A DNA stretch of 64,000 bases, from positions 186,001 through 250,000 of the forward strand of contig NZ_FOSE01000005.1 of the NCBI RefSeq assembly GCF_900114185.1, in the 5' to 3' direction. Below are positions 34,019 through 41,611 of the stretch, piece after piece (position 1 is the first letter of the stretch; every line of letters starts with the position of its first letter). The DNA is from Cellulomonas sp. KH9. GTDB taxonomy: Bacteria > Actinomycetota > Actinomycetes > Actinomycetales > Cellulomonadaceae. Under the pieces are notes generated by a model that worked only from the letters and a program-made list of their open reading frames with translations, did not search any database and was not told the origin of the DNA. Both the position numbers and the translations under genes were made by a program.

Positions 34019-36136
34019 TCAGCCGAGCACCTCGGGATAGGCGACCGCGTCGTCCCCCGTGCGCCCCAGCACGTGCTCGGCGAGGAACGCCTCGACCGCG
34101 CCGTACCAGACCTTCGCGTGCTGCGGCGTGAGGATCCAGTGGTTCTCGTCCGGGAAGTACAGGAACCGGTGCGGGGTGCGCCCCTCCTCGTCCGCCGGCA
34201 GGCCGGAGGCCGCGAGCAGCTCGTACCAGAGGCGCAGGCCCTCGCCGATCGGCACGCGGTAGTCCTTGTCGCCGTGGATGACGAGCATCGGGGTGACGAT
34301 GTCGCCGACGAACCGGTGCGGCGAGTTCTCCAGCGCCATCTCGGGCGTCATCTCGCGCTGCCAGTAGTACGACGCGTCCGTCGTCGGGCCGAACTGGTCG
34401 AGGGCCCACAGGCTCGCGTGCGTGACGATCGCGCGGAACCGGTCGGTGTGCCCGGCGACCCAGTTGGCCATGTAGCCGCCGAACGACCCGCCCATGGCGG
34501 CGGTCCGCTCGGGGTCCACGTCGGCCCGCTCGAGCGCGGCGTCCGTGGCGGCCATGAGGTCGGTGTACGGCGCCTTGCCCCACGCCCCCCACCCGCGCTG
34601 GATGAAGTCCTGGCCGTAGCCGGTGGACAGCGCGGGGTCGGGCAGCAGCACGGCGTAGCCCTGCGCGACGAGCAGCCACGGGTTCCAGCGCCACGACCAC
34701 GCGTTCCACGACCCGAGCGGGCCGCCGTGGATCCACAGCAGCAGCGGCGCCTTCGCGTCCGGGCCTGCGCCGTCGGGCAGCGCGAGCCACGCCCGCACAC
34801 GGGTGCCGTCGGCGGTGGTGGTGACGACCTCCTCCAGGCGGCCCGGGAGGGGGACGTCGGCCGCGGGCGAGCGCAGCGGCTCGGTGGCGACGGGCCCGTC
34901 CGCGAGCGCGGCGGCGAGGTCGATCCGCACCGGGTGCGCGGGGGTGAGGTACGACGTGCGCAGCGCGTACGCCGTACGCCCGTCGGGCGCCACCTGCACG
35001 TTCGCGAACGTGGCGTCGTCGCTGGTCAGGCGCGTGACCGCGTCGGTGCCGAGGTCCACGTGGAAGACCGGGCCGCGCCCGTCGTCGTCGGCGGTGACGA
35101 GCAGCGCGTCCGAGGACGGCAGCCACACCAGGTCGGTGGGCCAGCGGTCCCACGCGGCCGCGACGTGGCGGGCCTCGCCACCCTCCAGCGGCACGACCCA
35201 CAGCTGGACGGACGGCGCCTGGTGCGGCGTCGAGACCGTCTCGCGGACGTAGGCCACCCACCGGCCGTCGGGCGACACGACGGGGTGCGCGAGGTCGCCG
35301 CCGGCGTCGTCGACGAGCACGCGGCGCTCGCGCGTCGCGACGTCGATCGCGACGAGCTGCATGCGCAGCACCCCGCGCGCACCCGGGCGGTGCCACGCCG
35401 TGACGACCGTGCGCCCGTCGGGGCTGAGCGTCGGGGACTCCTCGCGCAGGGCGACGTCCGCGTCGGGCGTGACGTCCGCGAGCGCGAGGCGGGGGTCGCG
35501 CTGGCCGGCGAGGGGCGCGGCCACGTCGTCGGTCAGCGTGGCGACGAAGGCGTGCGGCGAGCCGGGGCCCAGGTCGTGGTCCCAGTACCGCACCGGGTAG
35601 CCGGTGTGGAGGATCGCGGCGACCTTCTTGTCCTTGCGCTCCTTGCGCAGCCGCTCGTCGGTCTCGTCGTCGGCGGCCGAGGGCAGCACGTCGGACACGA
35701 CGAGCACCGCGGGGGCCGCCGAGGCCGCCCGGACCCCGCCGACGCCGGCCGCGCGGTCGGCGATCACCCGCGCCTCGGCGCCGTCGGCGGGCAGCAGCCA
35801 CAGGGCGGGCCTCGGGTCGTCGGCGGCGTCCGTCGCGTCGGGGTCGGGGCGTGCGCTGGTGAACAGCAGGTCCCCGCCCGGCGTGAACGCCGCCGACGCC
35901 TCGCTCTTGGCGGAGCGCGTCAGGCGGCGCGCGGGGCGCTCGCCCGTGGGGTCGACCTCCCACAGCGCGGTCACGTACGCGGTGCGCTTGGTGTCGAGCG
36001 TCTGCACGGCCGTGACCAGGCGGGTGCCGTCGGGCGAGAGCACCAGGCCCGACAGGCGCGGCAGCGCGATGTAGTCGTCGAGGTCCTCGAAGGGGGTGGC
36101 GGCAGGGGTGTCGCCGCCGTCGGTGGTAGTCGTCAT
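34019..36136 (-). CDS. S9-family prolyl oligopeptidase-like (acylaminoacyl) peptidase
   Basis: A 705-residue cytoplasmic serine peptidase. Residues about 25-440 are a beta-propeller with repeated LSPDGTRLV-like motifs that limits substrates to short peptides. The C-terminal alpha/beta hydrolase has LLLWIHGGPLGSWNAWSW, the nucleophile Ser in AAMGGSFGGYMANW, the acid Asp in IHGDKDYRVP and the His in FPDENHWI. This is the S9C arrangement of acylaminoacyl or dipeptidyl peptidases. ATG 36136 has AGGA eight bases upstream. It stands alone, divergent from the ABC exporter. Confidence 0.92.
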   Translation of the reverse strand: MTTTTDGGDTPAATPFEDLDDYIALPRLSGLVLSPDGTRLVTAVQTLDTKRTAYVTALWEVDPTGERPARRLTRSAKSEASAAFTPGGDLLFTSARPDPDATDAADDPRPALWLLPADGAEARVIADRAAGVGGVRAASAAPAVLVVSDVLPSAADDETDERLRKERKDKKVAAILHTGYPVRYWDHDLGPGSPHAFVATLTDDVAAPLAGQRDPRLALADVTPDADVALREESPTLSPDGRTVVTAWHRPGARGVLRMQLVAIDVATRERRVLVDDAGGDLAHPVVSPDGRWVAYVRETVSTPHQAPSVQLWVVPLEGGEARHVAAAWDRWPTDLVWLPSSDALLVTADDDGRGPVFHVDLGTDAVTRLTSDDATFANVQVAPDGRTAYALRTSYLTPAHPVRIDLAAALADGPVATEPLRSPAADVPLPGRLEEVVTTTADGTRVRAWLALPDGAGPDAKAPLLLWIHGGPLGSWNAWSWRWNPWLLVAQGYAVLLPDPALSTGYGQDFIQRGWGAWGKAPYTDLMAATDAALERADVDPERTAAMGGSFGGYMANWVAGHTDRFRAIVTHASLWALDQFGPTTDASYYWQREMTPEMALENSPHRFVGDIVTPMLVIHGDKDYRVPIGEGLRLWYELLAASGLPADEEGRTPHRFLYFPDENHWILTPQHAKVWYGAVEAFLAEHVLGRTGDDAVAYPEVLG

Positions 36137-36279
36137 GGGAACGTCCTATCACCCCGGGCCCACATCACCCCTGGCCCTCCCTGACCGCGAGCGCCCGGGG
36201 GTGGCTCGTCGACCCGTCCGGTCACCGCTGGGTGATCTCGTCGATCGGCGCTCCCCAGCCGTAGCGCGAGTGCGACGCT

Positions 36280-36299
36280 ATGTAGTACACCTGCTACAT
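36280..36299. promoter_or_regulatory. Inverted repeat overlapping the ABC operon start codon
   Basis: ATGTAG (36280-36285) and CTACAT (36294-36299) form an inverted repeat spaced by 8 bases; the right arm contains the first two bases of the ATG start. A repressor bound here would block the promoter or translation start. The operon's own XRE protein is one candidate. Confidence 0.5.
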
Positions 36300-37209
36300 G
36301 GACGTATCGGGCGAGACCGCCATCCGGGTCGCTGGCCTCCGCATGGCGTACGACGGACGGACCGTCCTCGACGGCATCGGCTTCGAGGTCGGGGCCGGCG
36401 AGGTCGTCGCGCTGCTGGGCCCCAACGGCGCCGGCAAGACGACGACGGTCGAGATCGTCGAGGGCTTCCGCCGCCGGGACGCGGGCGACGTCACCGTGCT
36501 CGGCACCGACCCCGAGCACGGTGACGACGCCTGGCGCGCCCGCATCGGCGTCGTGCTGCAGTCGTGGCGGGACCACCGCCGCTGGCGGGTGCGCGAGCTG
36601 CTCGGCCACCTGGCCGACTCGTACCGGCCGTACTCCCGCCCGGGGTTCACCCGGCCGCGGTCCGTCGACGACCTGCTCGCGCGCGTCGGCCTCACCGACG
36701 CCGCGGACCAGCGGATGGCGACGCTCTCGGGCGGGCAGCGCCGTCGCTTCGACGTGGCCGTCGGGCTCGTCGGGCGCCCGGACCTGCTGATCCTCGACGA
36801 GCCGACCGCCGGCCTCGACCCCACGGCGCGTCGCGAGTTCCACGAGATCGTGCACGAGGTGGTCGACCGCGACGGCACCGTCGTCCTGCTGACCACGCAC
36901 GACCTCGCCGAGGCCGAGGTCGTCGCCGACCGGATCCTGCTGCTGGCAGGTGGCCACGTCGTCGCCGACGGCAGCCCCGCGTCCGTCGCCCGGGAGGTCG
37001 CCGGCCCGGCGGAGGTGCGCTGGAGCGCCGACGGCGCCCGGCACGTGCACAGCACGCACGACCCCGTGGCCTTCACGCGCGAGCTCCTCGCCCGCGGCGG
37101 GGTCGACGACCTCGAGGTGGTGCGCGCCAGCCTCGAGGACGCGTACCTGCAGATCGTCCGCCGGCACGAGGCCGACGCGGCCCGCCACGACCTGGAGGTG
37201 ACCCGATGA
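36298..37209 (+). CDS. ABC transporter ATP-binding protein
   Basis: A 303-residue ATPase. The Walker A motif is LLGPNGAGKTT (about 42-52), the Q-loop VVLQSW, the signature LSGGQRRRFDVAVGL, Walker B LLILDEPTAGLDP, and the switch His lies in TTHD. The C-terminal 60 residues are the small regulatory region of DrrA-type multidrug/antibiotic exporters. No ribosome site precedes ATG 36298, so translation may be leaderless. The stop overlaps the permease start (ATGA). Substrate unknown; efflux of a small toxic molecule is the usual role of this type. Confidence 0.92.
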   Translation: MDVSGETAIRVAGLRMAYDGRTVLDGIGFEVGAGEVVALLGPNGAGKTTTVEIVEGFRRRDAGDVTVLGTDPEHGDDAWRARIGVVLQSWRDHRRWRVRELLGHLADSYRPYSRPGFTRPRSVDDLLARVGLTDAADQRMATLSGGQRRRFDVAVGLVGRPDLLILDEPTAGLDPTARREFHEIVHEVVDRDGTVVLLTTHDLAEAEVVADRILLLAGGHVVADGSPASVAREVAGPAEVRWSADGARHVHSTHDPVAFTRELLARGGVDDLEVVRASLEDAYLQIVRRHEADAARHDLEVTR

Positions 37210-38066
37210 GCACGTCCGCACCCCTGCCCTGGGCGGTCCGGCTCGGCCTGCGACGGGGTGTGACCGAGTTCCGTCACATGCTGCGCAACCCGGAGGACCT
37301 GGGCTGGAACGTCCTCATCGGACTCGCCGTGCTGGTCTACCTCGTGTCCCAGCGCGACACGGTCGTGCCCGGCAGCGGGGGCCTGACGCTGCCGAACCTC
37401 GCCCTGCCCGGGATCCTCGCGTCCGTCGTGCTGTTCGGCATGGCCATCGGCCCCGCGTTCGCGCTGGCGGCGGAGGCCGAGGACGGCACGCTGCTGCGGC
37501 TGCGCACGACGCCGCGCGGCACGACGACCTACACGGTCGGCGTCGTGGTGGGCCAGCTGCTCGGCGCGCTGCCCATGCTCGCGATCATCCTGCTGCCGTG
37601 GCCGTTCCTGCTGGGCGACCCGATGCACCAGGGCGCCGCGGGCTGGGCCGCCATGGTCGGGTGGCTGCTGCTCGGCACCCTCGCGATCCTGCCGCTCGGC
37701 ATCGTGGGCGGTGCGCTCGCCGGGCGCCCGACGCGCGTCATGCTGTTCGTCATGGCCCCGGTCGTCGCCCTCGCGTTCGTCTCCGGCGTCTTCGGCCCGC
37801 AGACCGTGCCGCCGTGGGCGGAGGGCGTCGTGCAGGTGTTCCCGCTCTACTGGCTCGCGCACGGGCTGCGCGCGACGACGCTGCCCGCCGGCGCCGAGTC
37901 GCTCGAGATCGGCGGCGCCTGGCACCCCGAGATCGCGGCGCTCGTGCTGCTCGCCTGGGCCGTGGCCGGCCTGGTGGCGGCGCCGCTGCTGCTGCGCCGC
38001 ACGCACGCCCGGCAGACGGCTGGCGCACTGGCCGACCGCGTCCAGGCGGCGCTGCAGCGTGGCTGA
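37206..38066 (+). CDS. ABC-2 type transporter permease
   Basis: A 286-residue membrane protein with six predicted helices, starting at ATG 37206 behind GGAGGTG and overlapping the ATPase stop. An early FRHMLRNPEDLGWNVLIGLA helix, the central EDGTLLRLRTTPRGTTTY loop and the HGLRATTLPAGAESLEIGG segment are typical of ABC-2 exporters with DrrA-like ATPases. It forms a half-transporter pair with the ATPase. The following XRE gene overlaps its end by 8 bases. Confidence 0.92.
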   Translation: MSTSAPLPWAVRLGLRRGVTEFRHMLRNPEDLGWNVLIGLAVLVYLVSQRDTVVPGSGGLTLPNLALPGILASVVLFGMAIGPAFALAAEAEDGTLLRLRTTPRGTTTYTVGVVVGQLLGALPMLAIILLPWPFLLGDPMHQGAAGWAAMVGWLLLGTLAILPLGIVGGALAGRPTRVMLFVMAPVVALAFVSGVFGPQTVPPWAEGVVQVFPLYWLAHGLRATTLPAGAESLEIGGAWHPEIAALVLLAWAVAGLVAAPLLLRRTHARQTAGALADRVQAALQRG

Positions 38067-38367
38067 CGGCGCGGCCCCCGACGTCGAGCAGGAGGTGGCG
38101 GACGACGCCCGCCGACGCCCCGCGGGCAGCGAGACCGTCCACAACCGCATCGCCGTGCTGCGCGCCGAGCGCGGCGTGAGCCGACGCGAGCTGGCGGAGG
38201 CCCTGGGGGTGCACTACCAGACGGTCGGGTACCTCGAGCGTGGCGAGTACAGCCCGTCGCTGCACCTGGCGCTGCGCATCGCGCAGTTCTTCGACGTCCC
38301 GGTCGAGGTGGCGTTCTCGCTGACGCCGTTCCCGCGGATCGGGTCGAGCGGTCCCCGGTCGCACTGA
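38059..38367 (+). CDS. XRE-family transcriptional regulator
   Basis: A 102-residue regulator with one helix-turn-helix (about 29-82: IAVLRAERGVSRRELAEALG, VHYQTVGYLERGEYSPSLHL). This is the short YozG-like type that often accompanies membrane proteins. GTG 38059 overlaps the permease end by 8 bases, so it is made with the transporter and may repress the operon through the inverted repeat at its start. Confidence 0.88.
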   Translation: MADGAAPDVEQEVADDARRRPAGSETVHNRIAVLRAERGVSRRELAEALGVHYQTVGYLERGEYSPSLHLALRIAQFFDVPVEVAFSLTPFPRIGSSGPRSH

Positions 38368-38422
38368 CGGCGCCGCGTGACGGTAGGGCACGTGGCGCGC
38401 GACGGCGGTGGCGGCGTTGGGC

Positions 38423-38637
38423 GCGAGGCTGGGCGGCCACCACGCATCCTGCTCCTTGACCAGACCCGGTGGCACGCACGGGTGAGAATCTTCACATTTT
38501 CGTTACAAGCGGGCGTTTCTGCGGGGCGCTCTTGCCCTGGGCGCGGCCCAAGGTCAAGAAAAGGTCACGGGGGGTCTTGGCAGGCGCCGTGTGGAGGAGC
38601 AAGATGTCGCCCGTCCCGAGCGAGGCTGGGCGGCCAC
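38423..38637. repeat. 18-bp direct repeats bounding a lower-GC intergenic segment
   Basis: GCGAGGCTGGGCGGCCAC occurs at 38423-38440 and 38620-38637. Just inside lie inverted, imperfect CATCCTGCTCCT and AGGAGCAAGATG. The segment contains an unusually AT-rich patch (about 38485-38515). It fills most of the 352-base gap 38368-38719, in which I see no gene. It could be a degenerate small mobile element or an unknown RNA region. Confidence 0.5.
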
Positions 38638-38719
38638 GCCAACGGGACGGGGGCGCCGGACGCGCAGCGGCCCGGGCACCCGCAGGCACCCGGGCCACCG
38701 GCGTCACACCGTCAGCACG

Positions 38720-40303
38720 TCACGACGTCCGCAGCTCCATCGCACCCGCGTGGCCGCGCCCGTGCCCCTTGCCCTTGCCCGGCTTCCACGGGCCGTGGTG
38801 GTGGCCCTGGTCGCCGGGGCCCGAGACACCGTTGATCGCGGAGGTGTCGTTCGCCAGCGTGGCCGTCGCGAACGCGACCGCCGGCGCCATGATCCCGATC
38901 GCCTCACGGCTGACGTTCGACAGGTCGTCGCCGGCGCTGTGGTAGTTCGGGTCGTGGATGATGCCGGCGGTGCCGCCGAACAGCGCGACCTCCTCGTCGG
39001 TCTTGATGTCGTCGGCGCCGGTGAACAGGCCCGACGCCGGCACGCCGTTCTCGATGAACGCCTGGTAGTCCGAGCGCCCGGAGAACTCGGTGTCCACCCA
39101 CGGCTGACCCGTCGCGTCGAACCACCCGGTGAGCACGGCCTCCGTCTCGGCGGATCCCGGCGGCACCGTCACGGGGGCGGGGTACGTCGACTGGTCCGCG
39201 TCGTACACGCCGATGATGTAGTTGGGCGAACCGACCATGTCGAAGTTCAGGTACGTGGCGATCCGGTCCAGCTCGCCATCCTGACCCGCGAGCTCCTCCA
39301 CGTACGCGGTCGACCCGAGCAGGCCGAGCTCCTCGGCACCCCACCACGCGAACCGCACGGTGTTGTTGAGCTTCTTCTGCTTGGCCAGCTGCACGGCGAC
39401 CTCGAGCAGGACGGCCGAGCCGCTGCCGTTGTCGTTCAGGCCCGGGCCCCCCTCGACGCCGTCCAGGTGCGCGCCGAGCATGACGACGTTGTCGTCGCGG
39501 CCCGCCCGCGTCTCGGCGATGACGTTGAAGCTCTCCTGCTGCTCGACGTGGAACCGGGTGTCGAGCGTGAGGGTCGCGCCGCCGTCGGCGATGTCCGCGA
39601 CGACGGCCTGGCCGTCGACCAGGTCCGCGCCCGCCACGGGCACCGTGACGACACCCTCCGCGCCGAGCGTGCCGTAGAGCAGCCCCTCGACGTTGTTGTA
39701 GACGACGACGCCCACGGCGCCCGCCGCCTCCGCCGTGACCGCCTTCTCCGCGAAGGAGCAGTCACCCCGGCTGACCACCGCGATCGTCCCGGTGACCTCG
39801 ACGCCCGCCCACGAGTCGGCCGTGCACCCCGTGACGTCGTTCGGGACCGACCCGGGTGCGGTCACGCCGCCCTCGGGCGAGCTCGGCGCGTACTGCATCT
39901 GGTCGACGTCGTAGGCCACCCCGCCGTCGGTCGTCAGGGTCGCGGCGTCGACCACCTCGAACTCGAACGTGAACGGGTCGCGCGTCGTGGTGTACCCGGC
40001 ACGCTGCAGCGTGCGCTCGACGTACCGGGCGCTGGCCTCGTAGCCCGACGTCAGCGCGGCGCGGTTGCCGTCGTTGCGGTCGGCGATGCGCTGCAGCTCC
40101 TCCAGGTGCCGCCACACGCCGCGGGTCGTCACCTGCCGGGCGAACCGCTGGGCGTCGACGACGTGGCCGGACCCGTGACCCGGGCCGTGTCCGGGCCCAC
40201 CGCCGCGACCGTGGGCGGCCGCGGGTGGGACGAGCAGGGCGCTCGTGCCGAGCACGAGCGCGGCGAGGGTGCCCGCGAGGGCGGTGGTGCGTCGAGCTGC
40301 CAC
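38720..40303 (-). CDS. Secreted M28-family aminopeptidase with PA domain
   Basis: A 527-residue exported zinc aminopeptidase. The signal peptide is residues 1-31 (TTALAGTLAALVLGTSALLV, PPAAA), followed by a Gly/His-rich spacer. A protease-associated insert (about 130-240) precedes the M28 catalytic core. The two-zinc ligands are visible in GAHLDGVEGG, GLNDNGSG, WWGAEELGLLG, NFDMVGSPN and YHSAGDDLSN. The end is a His/Gly/Lys-rich tail. GTG 40303 has AGAAGGGGA upstream. It should release N-terminal amino acids from peptides outside the cell. Confidence 0.92.
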   Translation of the reverse strand: MAARRTTALAGTLAALVLGTSALLVPPAAAHGRGGGPGHGPGHGSGHVVDAQRFARQVTTRGVWRHLEELQRIADRNDGNRAALTSGYEASARYVERTLQRAGYTTTRDPFTFEFEVVDAATLTTDGGVAYDVDQMQYAPSSPEGGVTAPGSVPNDVTGCTADSWAGVEVTGTIAVVSRGDCSFAEKAVTAEAAGAVGVVVYNNVEGLLYGTLGAEGVVTVPVAGADLVDGQAVVADIADGGATLTLDTRFHVEQQESFNVIAETRAGRDDNVVMLGAHLDGVEGGPGLNDNGSGSAVLLEVAVQLAKQKKLNNTVRFAWWGAEELGLLGSTAYVEELAGQDGELDRIATYLNFDMVGSPNYIIGVYDADQSTYPAPVTVPPGSAETEAVLTGWFDATGQPWVDTEFSGRSDYQAFIENGVPASGLFTGADDIKTDEEVALFGGTAGIIHDPNYHSAGDDLSNVSREAIGIMAPAVAFATATLANDTSAINGVSGPGDQGHHHGPWKPGKGKGHGRGHAGAMELRTS

Positions 40304-40531
40304 GGTGGTGTCCCCTTCTCCACGCGGGGCCGGCGGCCGGGCGGCCGCGGCCACGACACCCCCGGGGGTAGCCGCGGGCGACGTCCCGACACGGTAGGGC
40401 GATGCCGTCCGGAAAGTCACGACATCCGGTGACATCCGGGGCGGGGCCGTGGTCCCGCACCCGCACCGGGCGACGACGCCACCACCTCCCTACAGTGGAC
40501 ACCGGCAGCGGCGCACGTCCTTGGGGGGGCC

Positions 40532-41611
40532 ATGGCAGACGACGACCCGTACACGGCGCTCGTGCTCGAGGACGACGCCGACGCCCTGGAGTTCCTGCGC
40601 ATCGCCCTCGAACGGCACGGGGGGATGGTCGTCGACGTCGCCACCACGGCCGAGGACGCGCTCGCCGCCCTGCAGCGCCGGACCTACGACGTGCTGGTCA
40701 CCGACATCCAGCTGCCCTCGATCTCGGGCCTGCAGATGCTGCCGCAGGTGCGGGCGCTGGACCCCGCGCTGTCCGTCATGGTGGTGACGGCGTTCCCCAC
40801 GTTCGACAACGCGGTGGAGGCGCTGCGCCGCGCGGCCGACGAGTTCCTGGTCAAGCCCGTCACGGCGGCGGTCGTGGTCGAGCGCGCCACGGAGCTCGCA
40901 CGGCGCACCCGCGCGCTCCGGTCGACGTCCCGCCAGCGCGTCCTCGCGATCGGGGCGCACCCCGACGACGTCGAGATCGGCGTGGGCGGGACGCTCGCGG
41001 CGCACGCGGCGGCAGGTGACGACCTCGTGATCCTCACGCTGTCGGGCGGCGCGGTGGGCGGTGCGACATCCGTGCGCCACTCGGAGGCCGCCGCGGCCGC
41101 CGCCGTCGTCGGCGCTCGCCTGATCCACCGGGACTTCCCCGACACCCACCTCGTGCCGGCCGAGGGGATCATCACGGCCATCGAGGAGGTCGTGGCCGAG
41201 GTGCAGCCCGACCGGATCTACACGCACGGCCCGCACGACCGGCACCAGGACCACCGTGCCGTGCACGAGGCCGTGCAGGTCGCCGCCCGGCAGGTGCCCA
41301 ACCTGTGGTGCTTCCAGAGCCCGTCGTCGACCGTCGCGTTCGCGCCCAACCGGTTCGTCGACATCGACGGGTTCGTGGAGACCAAGCTGCGGATGCTCGC
41401 CGCGTTCGCGTCCCAGTCGTACCGCGACTACATGCAGCCGGACGCCGTGCGGGCCGCGTCGCGGTACTGGGCGCGGTTCAGCCCGGCGCACGACGTCGAG
41501 CCCCTCGAGACCGTCCGGGCCAGCGAGACCGTCGCCGACGCGTCCCGCGTCGAGGCCGCCCCGGAGGTCGACTGGTCGAGGGCCGGGGCGGACCACGGCC
41601 CGGTGCGGTGA
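40532..41611 (+). CDS. Response-regulator receiver domain fused to PIG-L/LmbE deacetylase
   Basis: A 359-residue two-domain protein. Residues 1-125 are a CheY-like receiver with the acidic pair Asp14-Asp15, phospho-acceptor Asp58 (VLVTDIQLPS), Thr86 and Lys108 (FLVKPV). Residues 133-340 are a PIG-L/LmbE zinc deacetylase with HPDD at 143-146 and the second metal/active-site cluster THGPHDRHQDH at 231-241. This family removes acetyl from GlcNAc-containing small molecules. The output is therefore an enzyme controlled by phosphorylation, not a DNA-binding domain. The stop overlaps the ATG of the cognate histidine kinase. TACAGT at 40491-40496 and a GGGGGGG ribosome site precede the gene. Confidence 0.92.
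   Translation: MADDDPYTALVLEDDADALEFLRIALERHGGMVVDVATTAEDALAALQRRTYDVLVTDIQLPSISGLQMLPQVRALDPALSVMVVTAFPTFDNAVEALRRAADEFLVKPVTAAVVVERATELARRTRALRSTSRQRVLAIGAHPDDVEIGVGGTLAAHAAAGDDLVILTLSGGAVGGATSVRHSEAAAAAAVVGARLIHRDFPDTHLVPAEGIITAIEEVVAEVQPDRIYTHGPHDRHQDHRAVHEAVQVAARQVPNLWCFQSPSSTVAFAPNRFVDIDGFVETKLRMLAAFASQSYRDYMQPDAVRAASRYWARFSPAHDVEPLETVRASETVADASRVEAAPEVDWSRAGADHGPVR

Noticed and set aside
38485..38515. Riboswitch candidate in the AT-rich patch
   Set aside because: No known riboswitch consensus could be recognised, and neither flanking gene begins toward it.
38469..38945. Open frame in the low-GC intergenic segment
   Set aside because: It has no convincing ribosome site, runs antisense into the M28 gene and has no recognisable domain.
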